Positions 42,537-54,885 of a stretch of DNA of 64,000 nt are shown piece after piece. The DNA is from Nannobrachium achirus (lineage: Eukaryota > Chordata > Actinopteri > Myctophiformes > Myctophidae). Numbering within the stretch: the stretch's first letter is position 1; the number at the start of each line of letters is the position of its first letter. Position numbers and translations under genes: made by a program. The notes below the pieces were generated by a model. The model made no database searches. It was not told where the DNA came from and saw only the letters and a list, made by a program, of their open reading frames with translations. The DNA is taken from NCBI GenBank assembly GCA_963921795.1, contig OY997652.1:55611838-55675837 (forward strand). The letters run 5' to 3'.

Positions 42537-44235
42537 GCAGCAGCCCGTTCTGACTCTGAGACCTGCTTACATAGATCTGCCCATAAACTGAGAAAGACAC
42601 ATTGGTCAGAAATAGGACATTGTGAGGAAGGTGCTGTGGGACATAAAAAAAAGACATAAACATGAGATTTGTGATGCCATTTGTTGCTCTCAAGTTATAC
42701 AATGAGACACACAACGGTTGCATGGCAAGGACAAAATGTAACCTAGGCGTGTCGATATTGCAACATAACATTTGTTCGACATCCCACTAGTTCGACGCAG
42801 GTGAACGCTAACCTGGTGAAATGCTTACCTGTCGACGCTGGTGAAAGCACCAGGTTAACCTGGTGAATGTTAACCACTATGCCTAAACCTAACCCAAACC
42901 CTAACCCTCACCCTAACCTCAGTAAAACTATGCCTAAACCTAAACCTAACCCTAAAACCTAACCCTAACCCTTAGTCAAACTAAGGGTTTTGCTTTAAGG
43001 TAACTTTTTTGTTTGTTTGGCACTGCATATGTTTTAAGTATTATGATGTGACACTTATGGGCTGGCTGTTTTTAATTAGTTTGTTTTTCCCCATAGGGTC
43101 TGGCCTGGCTGGTGTGTGGGCGTGTGGAGGTCTGCCTGGCCGGCGTTCTAAATTTCCCAAATCCTCCTGTTGGCTGGCTGCTCACCTGGGGTGGTTCTAG
43201 CCTGGTTAATAAACCAGACCGCACAACACCACCCCCTGGCGGTAGTGGTGGTGTAGTGTGGTCTGGCCCCTCACAATTGAGAATTCATTTCCACCAGCCA
43301 CCAGAAAGGGTTAGCCAATCAGGGCTGTAGGCTGTGTGGACACAAAAACATTCCCCCCTCCCCCTCCCCTCTATGACAAGCATCAAGCAGGTAGTCGTCT
43401 TTGATGCTTTCATTGATTCGAGAGAACACTAACGAGGTCTTGACACTTGTATGGCCCAGTCAATTACCTTATTGCACAACCCCTTTGAAGTTCAAAGGGA
43501 GCAATTAAGCCCCCCAGAAATGGAATCTCATCCTGCAATCCCAGATTCTCTTCCCAAAACGAAGTGTGTTATAGAGGCTGGCACCGCTAGGCTCGGGTGG
43601 TTCCTCTCAATCAAGCAGAGACGATAAAAGCCTGGCTCTCCACTCCAGCCCTTGCCAGTTTGTTCAGTTGCCGACCGGTATAAGTTATTGTGCCTCTGTT
43701 CCTCAGTATGTTTTCGACTGTGTTTTGCGCATTACTAATTCTCCCTGCCTTTCTCACTCAGATCGCTCCCATTACTCCACGCCTGCTGCCTGCCTGCTTT
43801 ATGAACTTAAAGCATTAAGTGAAGGTGGGGGCCGCATGTTGCCCATGTATGCCCTAGCATTAAGTGAAGGTGGGGGCCGCATGTTGCCCATGTATGCCCT
43901 AGATCACACATGGGCAACATGGGGCCCGGGGGCCAGACCCGGCCCTTTGACCATCTCAATCAGGCCCTCGAAGTCCTCAAAGTAAAAAAAATATATATTG
44001 TAGGCCAGAGTAGGCTACACCAGAGTGATACAGCTGTCTTGTTGTGAAAGGACCTCATTGTAAAGTAGTTTGCCGTGTCTACCAAATTCATGCACTTTGA
44101 ACATGATTGTTATGTGTCAAGTTTAAATTAAATTGTACAATGTTCTTATTTAGTTTTCAGTCAGTGAAAAAAGAAAGGTGTGGCGATGTTATTATGGCCA
44201 TGTCCCCTGACCTCGAAATCAATGTATCAATGGGT
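42537..44235. repeat. Segment C, copy 1
   Basis: Nearly identical to 58934-60168 plus 63167-63758. Includes a telomere-like tract (42888-42990), inverted GACCGCACAACACCACCCCC-type sequence near 43217, and a 53-bp direct duplication at 43810-43903 (GCATTAAGTGAAGGTGGGGG). A region reading CACACATGGGCAACATGGGG, resembling an hAT terminus, follows near 43905. The 105-codon open frame here is in repeats and is not gene-like. Confidence 0.85.
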
Positions 44236-44279
44236 TAATGCTACCCTCTAGTGGCGATTTAGGAAAATACATGCAGTAC

Positions 44280-44408
<129 letters not shown>

Positions 44409-45270
44409 AGTAGAGGAAATGTTCAGATGTCTGTTCTTCATGGTATTGCCAGTTGACCTCCGGTGAGCCTTTTTTCAACACTGCCTTTTCAGGCCGCGAT
44501 CCCCAAAACAATAATATTTTAACTGGGGACCCCCCCACACTGACAAGCACTTGGAGTTGGAGTTTCACAATTTATGCCTCTAATATTTGACAATTTGTCC
44601 AATGTTTAATTTGTCATTTTAGAGATATTAAAAAGTCCTCAAATTGTCACTTTAGAAATGTCCAGATACCCTAACCCTAACCCCAAGAATCAAGATACAT
44701 ACATGTCTCCAAAAATTATCATTCCAAAATTACGGAAATTGATAGACTCCTCTACTATAAACTTTATGTTGGTTTGTTTACTGTTGAGTGTCAAAACAAT
44801 GTTGCACATTAAGTTAATCATCTGGGGACCCCCCAAAATAATTTGAGGACCCCCCTGGGGGTCCTGACCCACATGTTGAGAACCACTGGCCTAACCTGTA
44901 GGAGCAGGGATGTGCAGAGAATGTTAAAGAGGCAGGGGCTGACATTTCTAAAAGGGCCTTTTGGTGGAAATATTGAAAATGGCAGACCTCCAAGCTCACA
45001 ACGTGTACTTGTATATCGACAATTTTAAAACATAGGCCTAAGCCTGAAGTGGTTTTGTAACCAATCAAAATCTACAAAGTAACTATAACCAAAGTTTTCA
45101 AACACTTGCAGTGGAGTCAAAAAAATATACAATATTTGTCTCCGTAGTATGTAGTGGAGTAGAAGTAAAAGTATTTAGAATTGGAAATACTCCAGTAAAG
45201 TACAAATTCTGGTACGCATTATTACATTAACCATTATTACTTTAAACATTATTGTATGCTTTATCTAATG

Positions 45271-45329
45271 AAAAATAGCAGATCTACAAGCTCACAGCGC
45301 GCTGCGAGCTTGTATATCAGCTATTTTTT
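45271..45329. repeat. Recurrent hairpin (duplicon B)
   Basis: Paralogue of 25426-25484 with AAAAATAGCAGATCTACAAG and inverse. Confidence 0.85.
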
Positions 45330-45431
45330 GAAAAATCATGACAATTTGAACAAGTCTTTATCGTTGTTGTCGGGTGGAAACTTGTCCAAACCGTTTGTTT
45401 TGTATTTATCATTTTTAAAATGATTTAAACT

Positions 45432-45510
45432 AGTGAAAACATCCGATCTACAAGCACACAACGCCTCGCGGTGCGAGGCGTTGTGTGCTTGTAGATCTGC
45501 TGTTTTCACT
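45432..45510. repeat. Recurrent 79-bp hairpin (duplicon B)
   Basis: Paralogue of 25616-25694. The inner stem here is a perfect AACGCCTCGCG/CGAGGCGTT. Confidence 0.9.
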
Positions 45511-46518
45511 TCTTTTGTGCACCTTGTACGATGAAGCAGGGCTTTACTTTGCGAAAGAACATAGACATTTGAAACTTGGAGATATGAGGTTTCCACCTGA
45601 CAACGACGTTATGTAAATGTATTCTAAGTCCTTCTTCTAAATCAGTGGTTCTCAAACGTATATGTATTTGTTGTTCCAGGAACCCCCCAGAAGCAAATAT
45701 TTGAGTTACAAATGTTCGCTTTTAAAAATATATATTCAAAGATTGGGTGCTACCTTTTTTCACTGACGAAAACAAAAACTAAGCTATGATGACTAAAACC
45801 GACTAAATATATTGACAATTTTGTCAACAAATAAAACATTTTAGGGAGGGGATAGTGGAGAAGAGAATACATACTGTAGAAAGGTATTTTTTCAGCATGC
45901 AACCAAGTGTAAAATCAGGCATAAGGCCCCATCAAGGGCCGCCAAAATACATTTTATCGACAAAATCAACTGGTCTAGAATAACACTGAAACATTTGAGA
46001 TGACAAAAATGTGACTAAAACTAAATTACATTTTATTCAAAAGACCATGACTGAGACTAAAACTTGCAGTGGTCAACAGTAGTAAAATGTGATTAAAACC
46101 CTTCTAATTTCAAAGCCATCACTGTGACTTTCAGGAGAAAGTTATTCCACTTTTCCTGTGTGCCAACGGCTACTATCATACCATGTGACATTGTCAAAGT
46201 GAAATGTAAGATCACAACTAATTAACTAATGTGTTGCATGATGGTTTACAGGAGCAGGTAAGAGTTGAATAATGATAATATTCTGGGAAATAGCAATAAT
46301 AATGGAAGAAATACACAGAATAATGAGTTTTATTCATTTCAATACATTATGTGAAACATTGTGAACTAATCAGCTCCTGAGAAACATTTGCAAGACGATC
46401 AATACAAACAGAAAACCTTATTTGTCACGTATAAATCTGTGTTCAAGTAGGCTACCATGATACCATGATAAAAGCCGTTCATGAGACATCTTTGAACACA
46501 AACACACACAGCACATAA

Positions 46519-47474
46519 TTATACTACTGATGTTTCCATTTCCATTCCTGTTGCCTGTGTGGGCTTACGACACTCACACTGCCCTTTATACAAATGCATG
46601 ACTAATGCAACTATGACAGAAACAAGTCCCAATAGGATTAATGGAACTCCTACATACAGGCGTACCGGTATGTTATCTACCACTGCTGTAATGATAATTC
46701 CGGCGATAAACAGCAGTAACCCCAGCCCAAACCCACATTTCGCACCAACCAACCTCATTCTCTCCTGACCCAACTTCATTCCCTCCTCCTTTAGCCACCT
46801 TTGCTTTTCCTCCGCTTTCTCTCTCTCCTCCTCCCGTACCCTCTTCTCCTCCTCCTCCCGCAGCCTCTGCTGAGCCTCCTCGAACATCTTGTGGGTGTAG
46901 TGCTTCCCGTCGTTTTCGTCGACCATTTTCCTGATCATCTCGATGAGGTCTTTGACCTGTTGGTGGTCGTCTTTGTCGCTGTTGTCGAAGGCGAGGTACC
47001 GGCCTCCAAACTTGTTGACGATCCTCTTTATTTTCTTGTTCTCCTTAATAGCCTCTTCAGGACGGTGTTGCTCTTTGCACGTGAACAGCACAATGCTGTA
47101 CAGGGAGGAGTCCTCTCCAAAGTTCTCCTCGATCCATTTAACGGCATTCTGCTCCTCTTCGGTGAACCTCACCCCCAGCCTTATCACCAGCAGGAAGGCG
47201 TGAGGCCCTGGGACAGACTTCTTAACACACTCCCCTATGATTGACTTCAGCTCTTCACTGCTTATTCCTGTGTCAAACAGGCCTGGTGAATCAATGACAT
47301 GCACCGTTGTCCCGTCCACTTCCCCGCTGTATTTAGTACACTGTTTGGTCACAGATATTGTATTACCGCCCACTTTACAGGCATTTGTTCCAAGGATTGT
47401 GTTCACTGACGAACTCTTCCCTGAGCCAGTCTTGCCCACCAGGACTATCCTCAGCTCTCCCAACAGAGCTGAAC
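46519..47474 (-). CDS. GIMAP/AIG1-family GTPase, copy B (AIG1-domain exon)
   Basis: Paralogue of 28122-29065 with the same layout. A splice acceptor CTCTGCTTTTGCAG precedes 47474. G1 GKTGSGKSS (about 47436-47410), G3 DSPGLFDT (about 47292-47269), a charged coiled coil and two C-terminal hydrophobic segments (about 46737-46675 and 46665-46594) follow. The C-terminus ends PTQATGMEMETSVV, presumably the ancestral tail that copy A lost. An open frame with ATG continues 121 bp upstream of the acceptor but is probably intronic, since the same stretch in A lacks the ATG. No frameshifts. The upstream exon(s) were not recognised. The high similarity between A and B indicates segmental duplication. Confidence 0.92.
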
Positions 47475-48184
47475 CTGCAAAAGCAGAGACAAAATTAATG
47501 TAGCTGGTAGTGATAGGGGAGACTGGGGTAAACTGAGACACCGGGTAAACTGAGACACCCCCTGGATCTAGGCATTGAAACACATTTGTGGTCATGTGAC
47601 CATTATATTTTCAAGACCCTTGAATTTCCCCCTTGCCATGAAGGAGAGGACCTGATAGTGCTGTGGAAAACACGCTTTTTTCCGTAAAAATGGAAAAGTA
47701 AATTGTCTTGCTGTCAACATAATCAGCTGTTGTGTCACAGCATGTATTGTTCATACATGTTGATGAACTACCAACTTATAAATCCTTGTGATAGATGCTA
47801 GCTAAACATTACCCTGAATTGATAAGAGATGTCCCTTTTCCCCAAAATGTGGCTATGGGGTAAAGTGAGACAATTGCTTCAGGGTAAAGTGAGACACTAT
47901 CTCACATTACCCCAACATGATCCAGGAGAAAGCTGCACAACCCTGATTAAAGGGTTTACCAAACATTTCTTGATTGATTCCTATGTATTATTCCCTGTAG
48001 AATCTGCAAATTATCTTGAATAATGAATTAGATAATCAGCATATTTGACTAATTCAGAGGCTCTGTTCACCTCTTCATCCAGGACTTTGTGTCAGGTGAG
48101 TGGGTTTTACTGTGGGCAGTAGAACCACTCAGGTGGAGGCTGGTAGCATTCTAGACACTTAGTGGCTTCTGAGACTTCCCAGCA

Positions 48185-48375
48185 CAACACACACGCACTC
48201 ACACACAAATGCACACAGGCAGGCAGACAGACAGGCAGGCAGGCATGCACGCATGTACGTACGCGGGCGCACGCACGCACGCACGCACGCATGTACTTAC
48301 GCGGGCGCGCGCACGCACACACACACACACACACACACGCACACACGCACACGCACACACACACACACACACACA
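48185..48375. repeat. CA/CG-rich microsatellite
   Basis: Interrupted (CA)n, (CAGG)n and (CGCA)n blocks, paralogous to 35265-35432. Confidence 0.95.
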
Positions 48376-49041
48376 ACTGTTCCAGAAATGGACCTGGGAG
48401 TACCGATAGGGTTTTTTTGCATGGGTGACACCAGGAACATTGGTCATTGTGACGATGTCTTTGTGTAATAAGGCTGAGAGTGCTCCTGGCACAAGCATTT
48501 CATTTTATCTGTACCTGTATGGATGTGTGACAATAAAACTGAATCTGAACCCCAAAGGTTACCGGAAACCCACAGTATTGCTTTGTGTAATAAGGCTGAG
48601 AGTGCTCCTGGCACAAGCATTTCATTGTATCTGTACCTGTATGGATGTGTGACAATAAAACTGAACCTGAACCCCAAATGGCAAGTACACCATTTCTGTC
48701 TCCATACTGCTGACTGCTGTAACTTTGAAAATGAAAAATAAAATCTATATCAAATAAAGAAGGATGCTGCTTATTCTCCCTTCAAAGACCCACCACACAC
48801 ACAATCTTTATTTTGTTCTAGCATTGTGTTGTGTTATTTGCAATAAGATGAATGAAACACAACCTTTAGCGTTAGTGACATTTAGCACAATTATTTTCAG
48901 AGTGACAGTATAGACTAGAGACTGCTGGCTTTGAAGATAGTGTTGCTTGAGGACAGGAGGAGATCAGATTCTACCAGCTAAACTAGTTTTCTTTTTGGTA
49001 AGGACAGGTATTCTGTTGATGAGAAAGGCTTGGAACATTAT

Positions 49042-50544
49042 TGTCTCCACCAGGCGAAGGCAGGGGGAGAGTATCTTTTCGCCCCTGTCCGTCCGTCCGT
49101 CCGTGCGTCCGTCCGTGCGTCTGTCCGTCCTCCGAGTTTGTGTACAGCTAATCTCCGGCGCCGTTGGCCCGGACGCTGCCAAAATGAGCACACACTCTCC
49201 CTGGATGCCAATTCAGAACCTCTGCCCCACATTTTTCAAATGGCCCTGTTCGAGCGCCACCATGAGGCCGATGTTTGCAAAACACATTTCTGTGCACTAC
49301 TCCTACAGGTTTGTCCAAAAATCATGCAAATCGGTAGACAGCATCTCTACAGTCATGTGATCGACACGGATCTGTCTGATTGTCCATATTCCTTCCTGAT
49401 TGGCTGATATTGGCTTTCAAAGTTTGTAAGATTGGTCCATTTTGGACAAAATGCCTCAAATCACAAATGCAGAGTGCAATTAACATGAAATCGCGCACAC
49501 AGGTTCCCACTAGGCCGAGGAAGAAATGCCACTTCAAATCTTTGAAATCAGCCTCATGGTGGCGCTATAACAGGCCGATTCGTGGTTTTACCTATAACTC
49601 CACCGATCAGTTTCTAACTTTGTAAGCGCACTCCCTGGATGCAATTTCAGAACCTCTGCCCCACATTTTTCACATGGGCCTGTTCTAGCGCCACCAGGAG
49701 GCCAATTTGTGCAAAACTACCTTTTGGCCAGTACTACTACAGATTTTGTCCAAAAATCACACAATCGGTAGACAGTATCTCTACAGTCATGTGACCGACA
49801 TGGATCTCTCTGATTGTCCATATTCCATCCTGATTGGCAGAGATTGGCTTTCAAAGTTTGTAAGATTGGTCAGTTTTGGACAAAATGCCTCAAATCACAA
49901 ACACAGAGTGCAATTAACATGAAATCGCGCACACACGTTCCCACTAGGATTAGGAAGAAATGCCACTTCAAATCTTTGAAATCAGCCTCATGGTGGCGCT
50001 ATAACAGGCCAATTCGTGGTTTTACCTATAACTCCACTGATCAGTTTCAAACTTTGTAAGTGCACTCCCTATAGGCCAAGGAAAAACCCTTTCCTTGCAT
50101 TTTTCACATCAGCTTTTATAGCGCCACCTGGAGGCCGACTTATGTAAGACACATTTTTGGATATTACTCCTTCAGATTTTACCCAAAATGAACACAAATC
50201 AGTACACAGTATCTCTACAGTCATATGATCAAGACCAGGTCTGTCCTGTATTAAATATTCCATCCTGATTGGCTAAGATTGGCCTCCAAACGTTGCAGGA
50301 TTGATCCGTTTCAAACAAAATGCCTCAAATCAAACACAGCGTGCGATTGTAATGAAATTGTGCACGCACATTCGCAAAAGGCCAAGGAAGAAATTACACA
50401 ACAAAATGTTCAAATCAGCCTCATGGTGGCGCCATGAAAGGCCTAAGATTGGTGAAGAACACATGCCACCCTTTTTACATTGGCCTATTATACCACCAGG
50501 ACGTGTGGCTGGTGGAGACCTGTGCTCGGAAGAGCACTTCTTCT
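49042..50544 (+). mobile_element. Third Helitron-like family (GTCTCCACCAG ends)
   Basis: It starts TGTCTCCACCAGGCGAAGG, followed by (CCGT)n (49088-49131), and ends GTGCTCGGAAGAGCAC (hairpin) TTCTTCTAG before T. The 5' sequence GTCTCCACCAG recurs inverted near the 3' end (CTGGTGGAGAC, 50504-50514). The body contains a roughly 434-bp tandem block, two close copies (49195-49628, 49629-50062) and a diverged third. No ORF of note. Confidence 0.65.
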
Positions 50545-51232
50545 AGTTGTGATTCCATTCTAGTTAAGTAATGGAACATCAGAGGAAGAATCTTGAACAC
50601 TGATTAAAATGACTGAGTGCTGTGGGCAGTAGAACCTCTCAGGGGCTGGTAGCATTCTGGACGCTTAATGGCTTCTGAGACTTCCCAGCACAACACACAC
50701 GCACGCACACACGCACACAGGCAGGCAGGCAGACAGGCAGGCAATATACTTTGCAGAAATGGATTCTACAGGAAAAAAATACATAAGGAACAACTGAGAA
50801 AGGTTTGGTAAACCCTTTTATAATATTTTTATAGGGGTTTTTCTTTCTGCTCATGTGTCATATTATTTGACACATGGGTGGAAATGACAGGACAAACACT
50901 ATTAAAATAATTTCTGCTATGTACATTTTTGTATTGTGCATATTTAACCTGGTTAACCGGGTTTTTTGTGTTTTTATGGTAGTTACAAAGAGAAAAGGGT
51001 AAGTGGATCACTTTACCCCCTTGATTTATCTGGACCACTTTTTTTAAAAAACAATCATATTTTCACTGCCTTACATATTGCCTTATACATACTGCCAATA
51101 CATTCTGATAACTTCCATTGTTAGGAAACATCCCAAATTACTGGGAAATGTGTCTAAATTTTTACTGATATATCTTTTAGTTCACCTAGAGGGGAGCAAA
51201 TGTGAAAAGTGTCTCAGTTTACCCCACTCTCC

Positions 51233-52599
51233 CAACTATAAAGAAAATACAATGGCGAACAATATAGTTAAATTAGCACTATTAAATTAAATTAGCCCGA
51301 TATAATTAAAATAGCCCTAGTGTTGATTTTGTCGACTAAAACTATGACGAAAAATGTTGGTCGACTACCTTTTTTCACTGACGCTTTTCACTGAACTAAA
51401 TAAAAACTAAGTCAATGTACATTTGAGTCAACTAAAATCTTATATTTAGTCGACTAAAATCATATATTTAGTCAACTAAAACTAAAACATTTCTGATGAC
51501 TAAAACTAAATGTAATTTTATTCAAATGACTATGACCAATGTTTTTAGTGTGCAACACCCGAGGGCAACCAAACATGAAATTGTCTTTTAGTTCTACTGG
51601 ATCTCTTCTCCATAAGTTCTAGTAAGATTTTCACGAATAATAAAACTAAAATCCAATGATTCCTCCATGGCATCATGACTCATGGTCAGAACATCACTGT
51701 CGGGCAGAAACCTTGTATCTCTGAGTTTCATATTTGTATGTTTTTTTTCTTAAAGTAAAGCCCTGCTTCATCATACATGGCTGTCACACAAGACTAGTGA
51801 AAATAGCCAATCTACAAGCACACAATGCCTCACAGTGCGAGGCGTTGTGTGCTTTAAATCTGCTATTTTCACAAATCATTTTAAAAATGTCATGATAAAT
51901 ACAAAACAAACGGTGTTGGACATACAAGGTTTCAATTCAATTCAATTCAATTTTATTAAAGTGTCAAATCAACAAGTTATCTCAAGGCACTTTACATACA
52001 GAGCAGAGACCTCATGGTAGAAGACAACACAACGTAGTATCAAGCAGCAGCTAATGATGGAATCATTGCTGTCAGAAATGAATGCCCTATTGATCATATT
52101 ATGCAGTGTTTGAATCCTGGAAAGTAACATATGAGGCTTCCAACTGACAGAGATGATAATATACTTTGATGTATTGTCTTACCTTCAGCCATTTTTTGCT
52201 CACAGAATTGCAGTCTTTATGCACAATGATCATCCAAAAAAGATAGCTGAATGAAAAATATTACAAAAAGAGTGTAGTGGTAAAAAAATAATAAATAAAA
52301 ATAAAATAAAAAAGATAATGAGTACAACTACTGTAGCAACCACTTCAGTTAGCTAACTGAGGAGCAATTCCTTTACAAGAAGGGCATTAGCAGCTGCCCC
52401 TTTTTTTCTATTTTTAGCTGCAGTAGGCCTATATAACTTGTCCTGCCTCTCCCAGTTCCTCCCCTTCTCCTTCTCAGGCCTGCCCAACCCCCACTCAGCA
52501 CAGCACACAGCACAGCAGTAGCAGCCGCGACCGAGTATTTCCCGGTGAATCTGTGCGCAAAGGTGGGGGCCGATGGGCAAGGAGGGTTGCGAGCTTTAA
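51233..52599. other. No gene; repeats
   Basis: No coding sequence. GTCGACTAAAACTA-type sequence at 51330-51500 is paralogous to 25970-26240. A copy of the 79-bp hairpin lies at 51796-51872, followed by the block shared with 41160-42015. Confidence 0.6.
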
Positions 52600-53086
52600 A
52601 GTGATCCCTGACTAATACGACAAATATGCCTTAATACATTATAATTGTCCTCTATAACTACAATGTAAAATTAAAAACACCTCAATTATTTTATTTCTTC
52701 TAGAAATAGCTAATCTTTCACTCAATAGGGGAAATGCCCGTCGCAAGTTGATGATGTCATAAATGTCAAGTGTGATCTATCCCTATGGAATTAATGGCAT
52801 GCATGTGAAAATAAAAACAAACCTAATACTTCCTATGGTTAATATGAGCATCAAATCAATATTTCAAATGTGTTTGTGTTTTGTTTTTTTGCACATGCAT
52901 GCCATAAAAATGACACATGACATTTATGACATCATCAACTTGCGACAGGCATTTCCCCTACTGAGTGAAAGATTAGCTATTTCTAGAAGAAATAAAATAT
53001 TTAAGGTGTTTTTAATTTAACATTGTAGTTATAGAGGACAATTATAATGTATTAAGACATATTTGTCGTATTAGTCAGGGATCACT
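52600..53086. mobile_element. TTAA-target foldback, second family
   Basis: AGTGATCCCTGACTAATACG and its inverse are the ends, with arms of about 220 bp and flanking TTAA on both sides (52596-52599, 53087-53090). The uninterrupted sequence is present, inverted, at about 58850-58880. Kolobok- or piggyBac-like by target only. Confidence 0.85.
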
Positions 53087-53096
53087 TTAAGAAACA

Positions 53097-53746
53097 ACTA
53101 AAATAAGACCTTAAAACCTGGCGAAGACAGTTGCGTGCATTAGCGCAAGATTAGATGAGGATAAAGGAAATCATTAAATGGAAAACATTAAATTAACTTC
53201 TGAAAAGCATACACAGCCTTAAAACATGGCAAAAACGCGACCGAGTATTTCCCGGTGAATCTGTGCGCAAAGGTGGGGGCTTGGGAGTGTGGGGGACACG
53301 CACCACCACTGACTATTGCTGATGATGATGAGGTTATATAGCTTAGCTTTTATGTATTGAAAATGAGAGGCACTCTTGCCGATTTAGTAAGAGACTCGTC
53401 TCCAATTGCAAGATATTTAAAGGTTATTTGGGGCCATGATGATGATGATATCCTTTTCTTCCCACAACTAGACTAAGGATTTTATATTGTCTGTGTTATT
53501 GTTTACAACCACTGAACCACAATTATTCACGTGTGGCAAGATTCACTCGTTTTAGTAGGCTATATAGTGTAGGCTTAGAAGAAGCCTTTTCAGAAGTTAA
53601 TTTAATGATTTCCATGATTTCCTTTATCCTCATCTAATGCACCGTTTGCACGCTGTTTAAAGGCCGTGTAGGCTTTTCAGAAGTTAATTGAATGTTTTCC
53701 ATTTGCGCTAATGCACGCAACTGTTTTCGCCAGGTTTTAAGGTCTT
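53097..53746. mobile_element. Foldback element
   Basis: Arms at 53097-53225 and 53590-53746 share AATAAGACCTTAAAACCTGG and GTTGCGTGCATTAGCGC as inverted copies. The right arm carries an extra duplicated block. No ORF. Confidence 0.75.
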
Positions 53747-53747
53747 A

Positions 53748-54885
53748 TTAGTGGCCAAGGCACGAAGTGCCCGAAGGCCACTTATTGATATTGGACTTCA
53801 GCACTATTATTATTATTATTCCGCCACTTTTTCTCTAGCGGCTAGACCGTGCAGTCGCTTTTTACGAAACTCGGCAGTATGGCAGAGGACTATGCCAAAC
53901 GGCGAAATCGCGAAGCTCGTAACAATCGGCCAAAGGGTGGCGCTGTAGGAAGCCTTTGAAAAATGCCAACTTTGAACTGGTGTAGCTCATGCCCTGTTTC
54001 AGGTACAGCAATGAAACCTGTATACACTTATGCGTCTCCTCGTGCCGAACAACTTTTACGCTCTGACTTTTGACTCCTGACCTTTACTTCTCCCACAATT
54101 TTGAATTATATGAAAAACAGTCAAAATCTATCTCCTCCTGGGATTTTCGCGTAACGTGCGCAAAACTTTTTTTTACATGAACTTTGGACCAATGCGGTCA
54201 TCGCACAGCGGCCGGATTTCTTTTAAAGCGAAACATTATTTTTTAATAATTCACTCAATGTTGCAGTTTTATGCAAATTATTCTTCTGCCTCTAAATCAT
54301 ACATGCAAAGTGACACGTTCATGGCATTTGGCAAATATGTCGAGGGTTAGTCCAAATATCACTGAAAGCAATCTTACTCGAATTGGCCAAAGGGGGGCGC
54401 TATACGAATTGTTTGAAAACTCAAACTTTAAAGGGGCATAAGTCATGCCTCGTTTCGTTTGAAGACATGCAACTTGCTTACACGCGTACCTTGACTCAAG
54501 CTGAAGACATCTTTGTCTTTGTTAAGTAAGCTCCGCCCTTAGATTTTCCGCAATTTGGAGCAGTTCGTAAAACACTTAAACCCGCTTTTATTCCAGAACT
54601 TTCGCGTCACGTGCACAGAACTTTTTTTACATGAACTTTGGACCAATATCTACAGATCTGTCAGATCGGATTTTTTAAAAATTGAAACATGCTTTTTTAA
54701 TAATTCCATGAATATTGCAAGTATTATGCAAATTATTCTTCTGCCTCTAAAACATACATGCAAAGTAAAATTTTCATGATGAACTACTGTAGAGGGTTAG
54801 TCCAAATATCACTGAAACCAATCTTACCCCAATTGGCCAAGGGGGGGGGCGCTATATCATTTTGAAAGAAGGCGTCAAGTACATT
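53748..54885 (+). mobile_element. Helitron-like body related to 19955-21363
   Basis: It opens with the hairpin GTGGCCAAGGCACGAAGTGC and its inverse near 53778. It then carries diverged copies of the GGCCAAAGGG(T/G)GGCGCT blocks of the 20-22 kb elements. The 3' boundary is unclear. Confidence 0.5.

Larger units (their letters stand above)
47515..51232. mobile_element. Intronic TE with GGGGTAAACTGAGAC ends, copy B
   Basis: Left GGGGTAAACTGAGACAC and right GTGTCTCAGTTTACCCC are inverted copies; internal GGGGTAAAGTGAGAC repeats occur at 47857 and 47882. It contains CA-rich microsatellites (48185-48375), LINE tails and the 49042-50544 insertion. Same element as 29104-36815. Confidence 0.55.

Noticed and set aside
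42888-42990. Telomeric repeat proving a chromosome end
   Set aside because: The same tract is duplicated in segment C copy 2 and is embedded in repeats.
43668-43985. 105-codon frame (twin at 63379-63514)
   Set aside because: Spans a 53-bp duplication and an hAT-like terminus in segment C; no domain, and the 3' part is repeat-derived.
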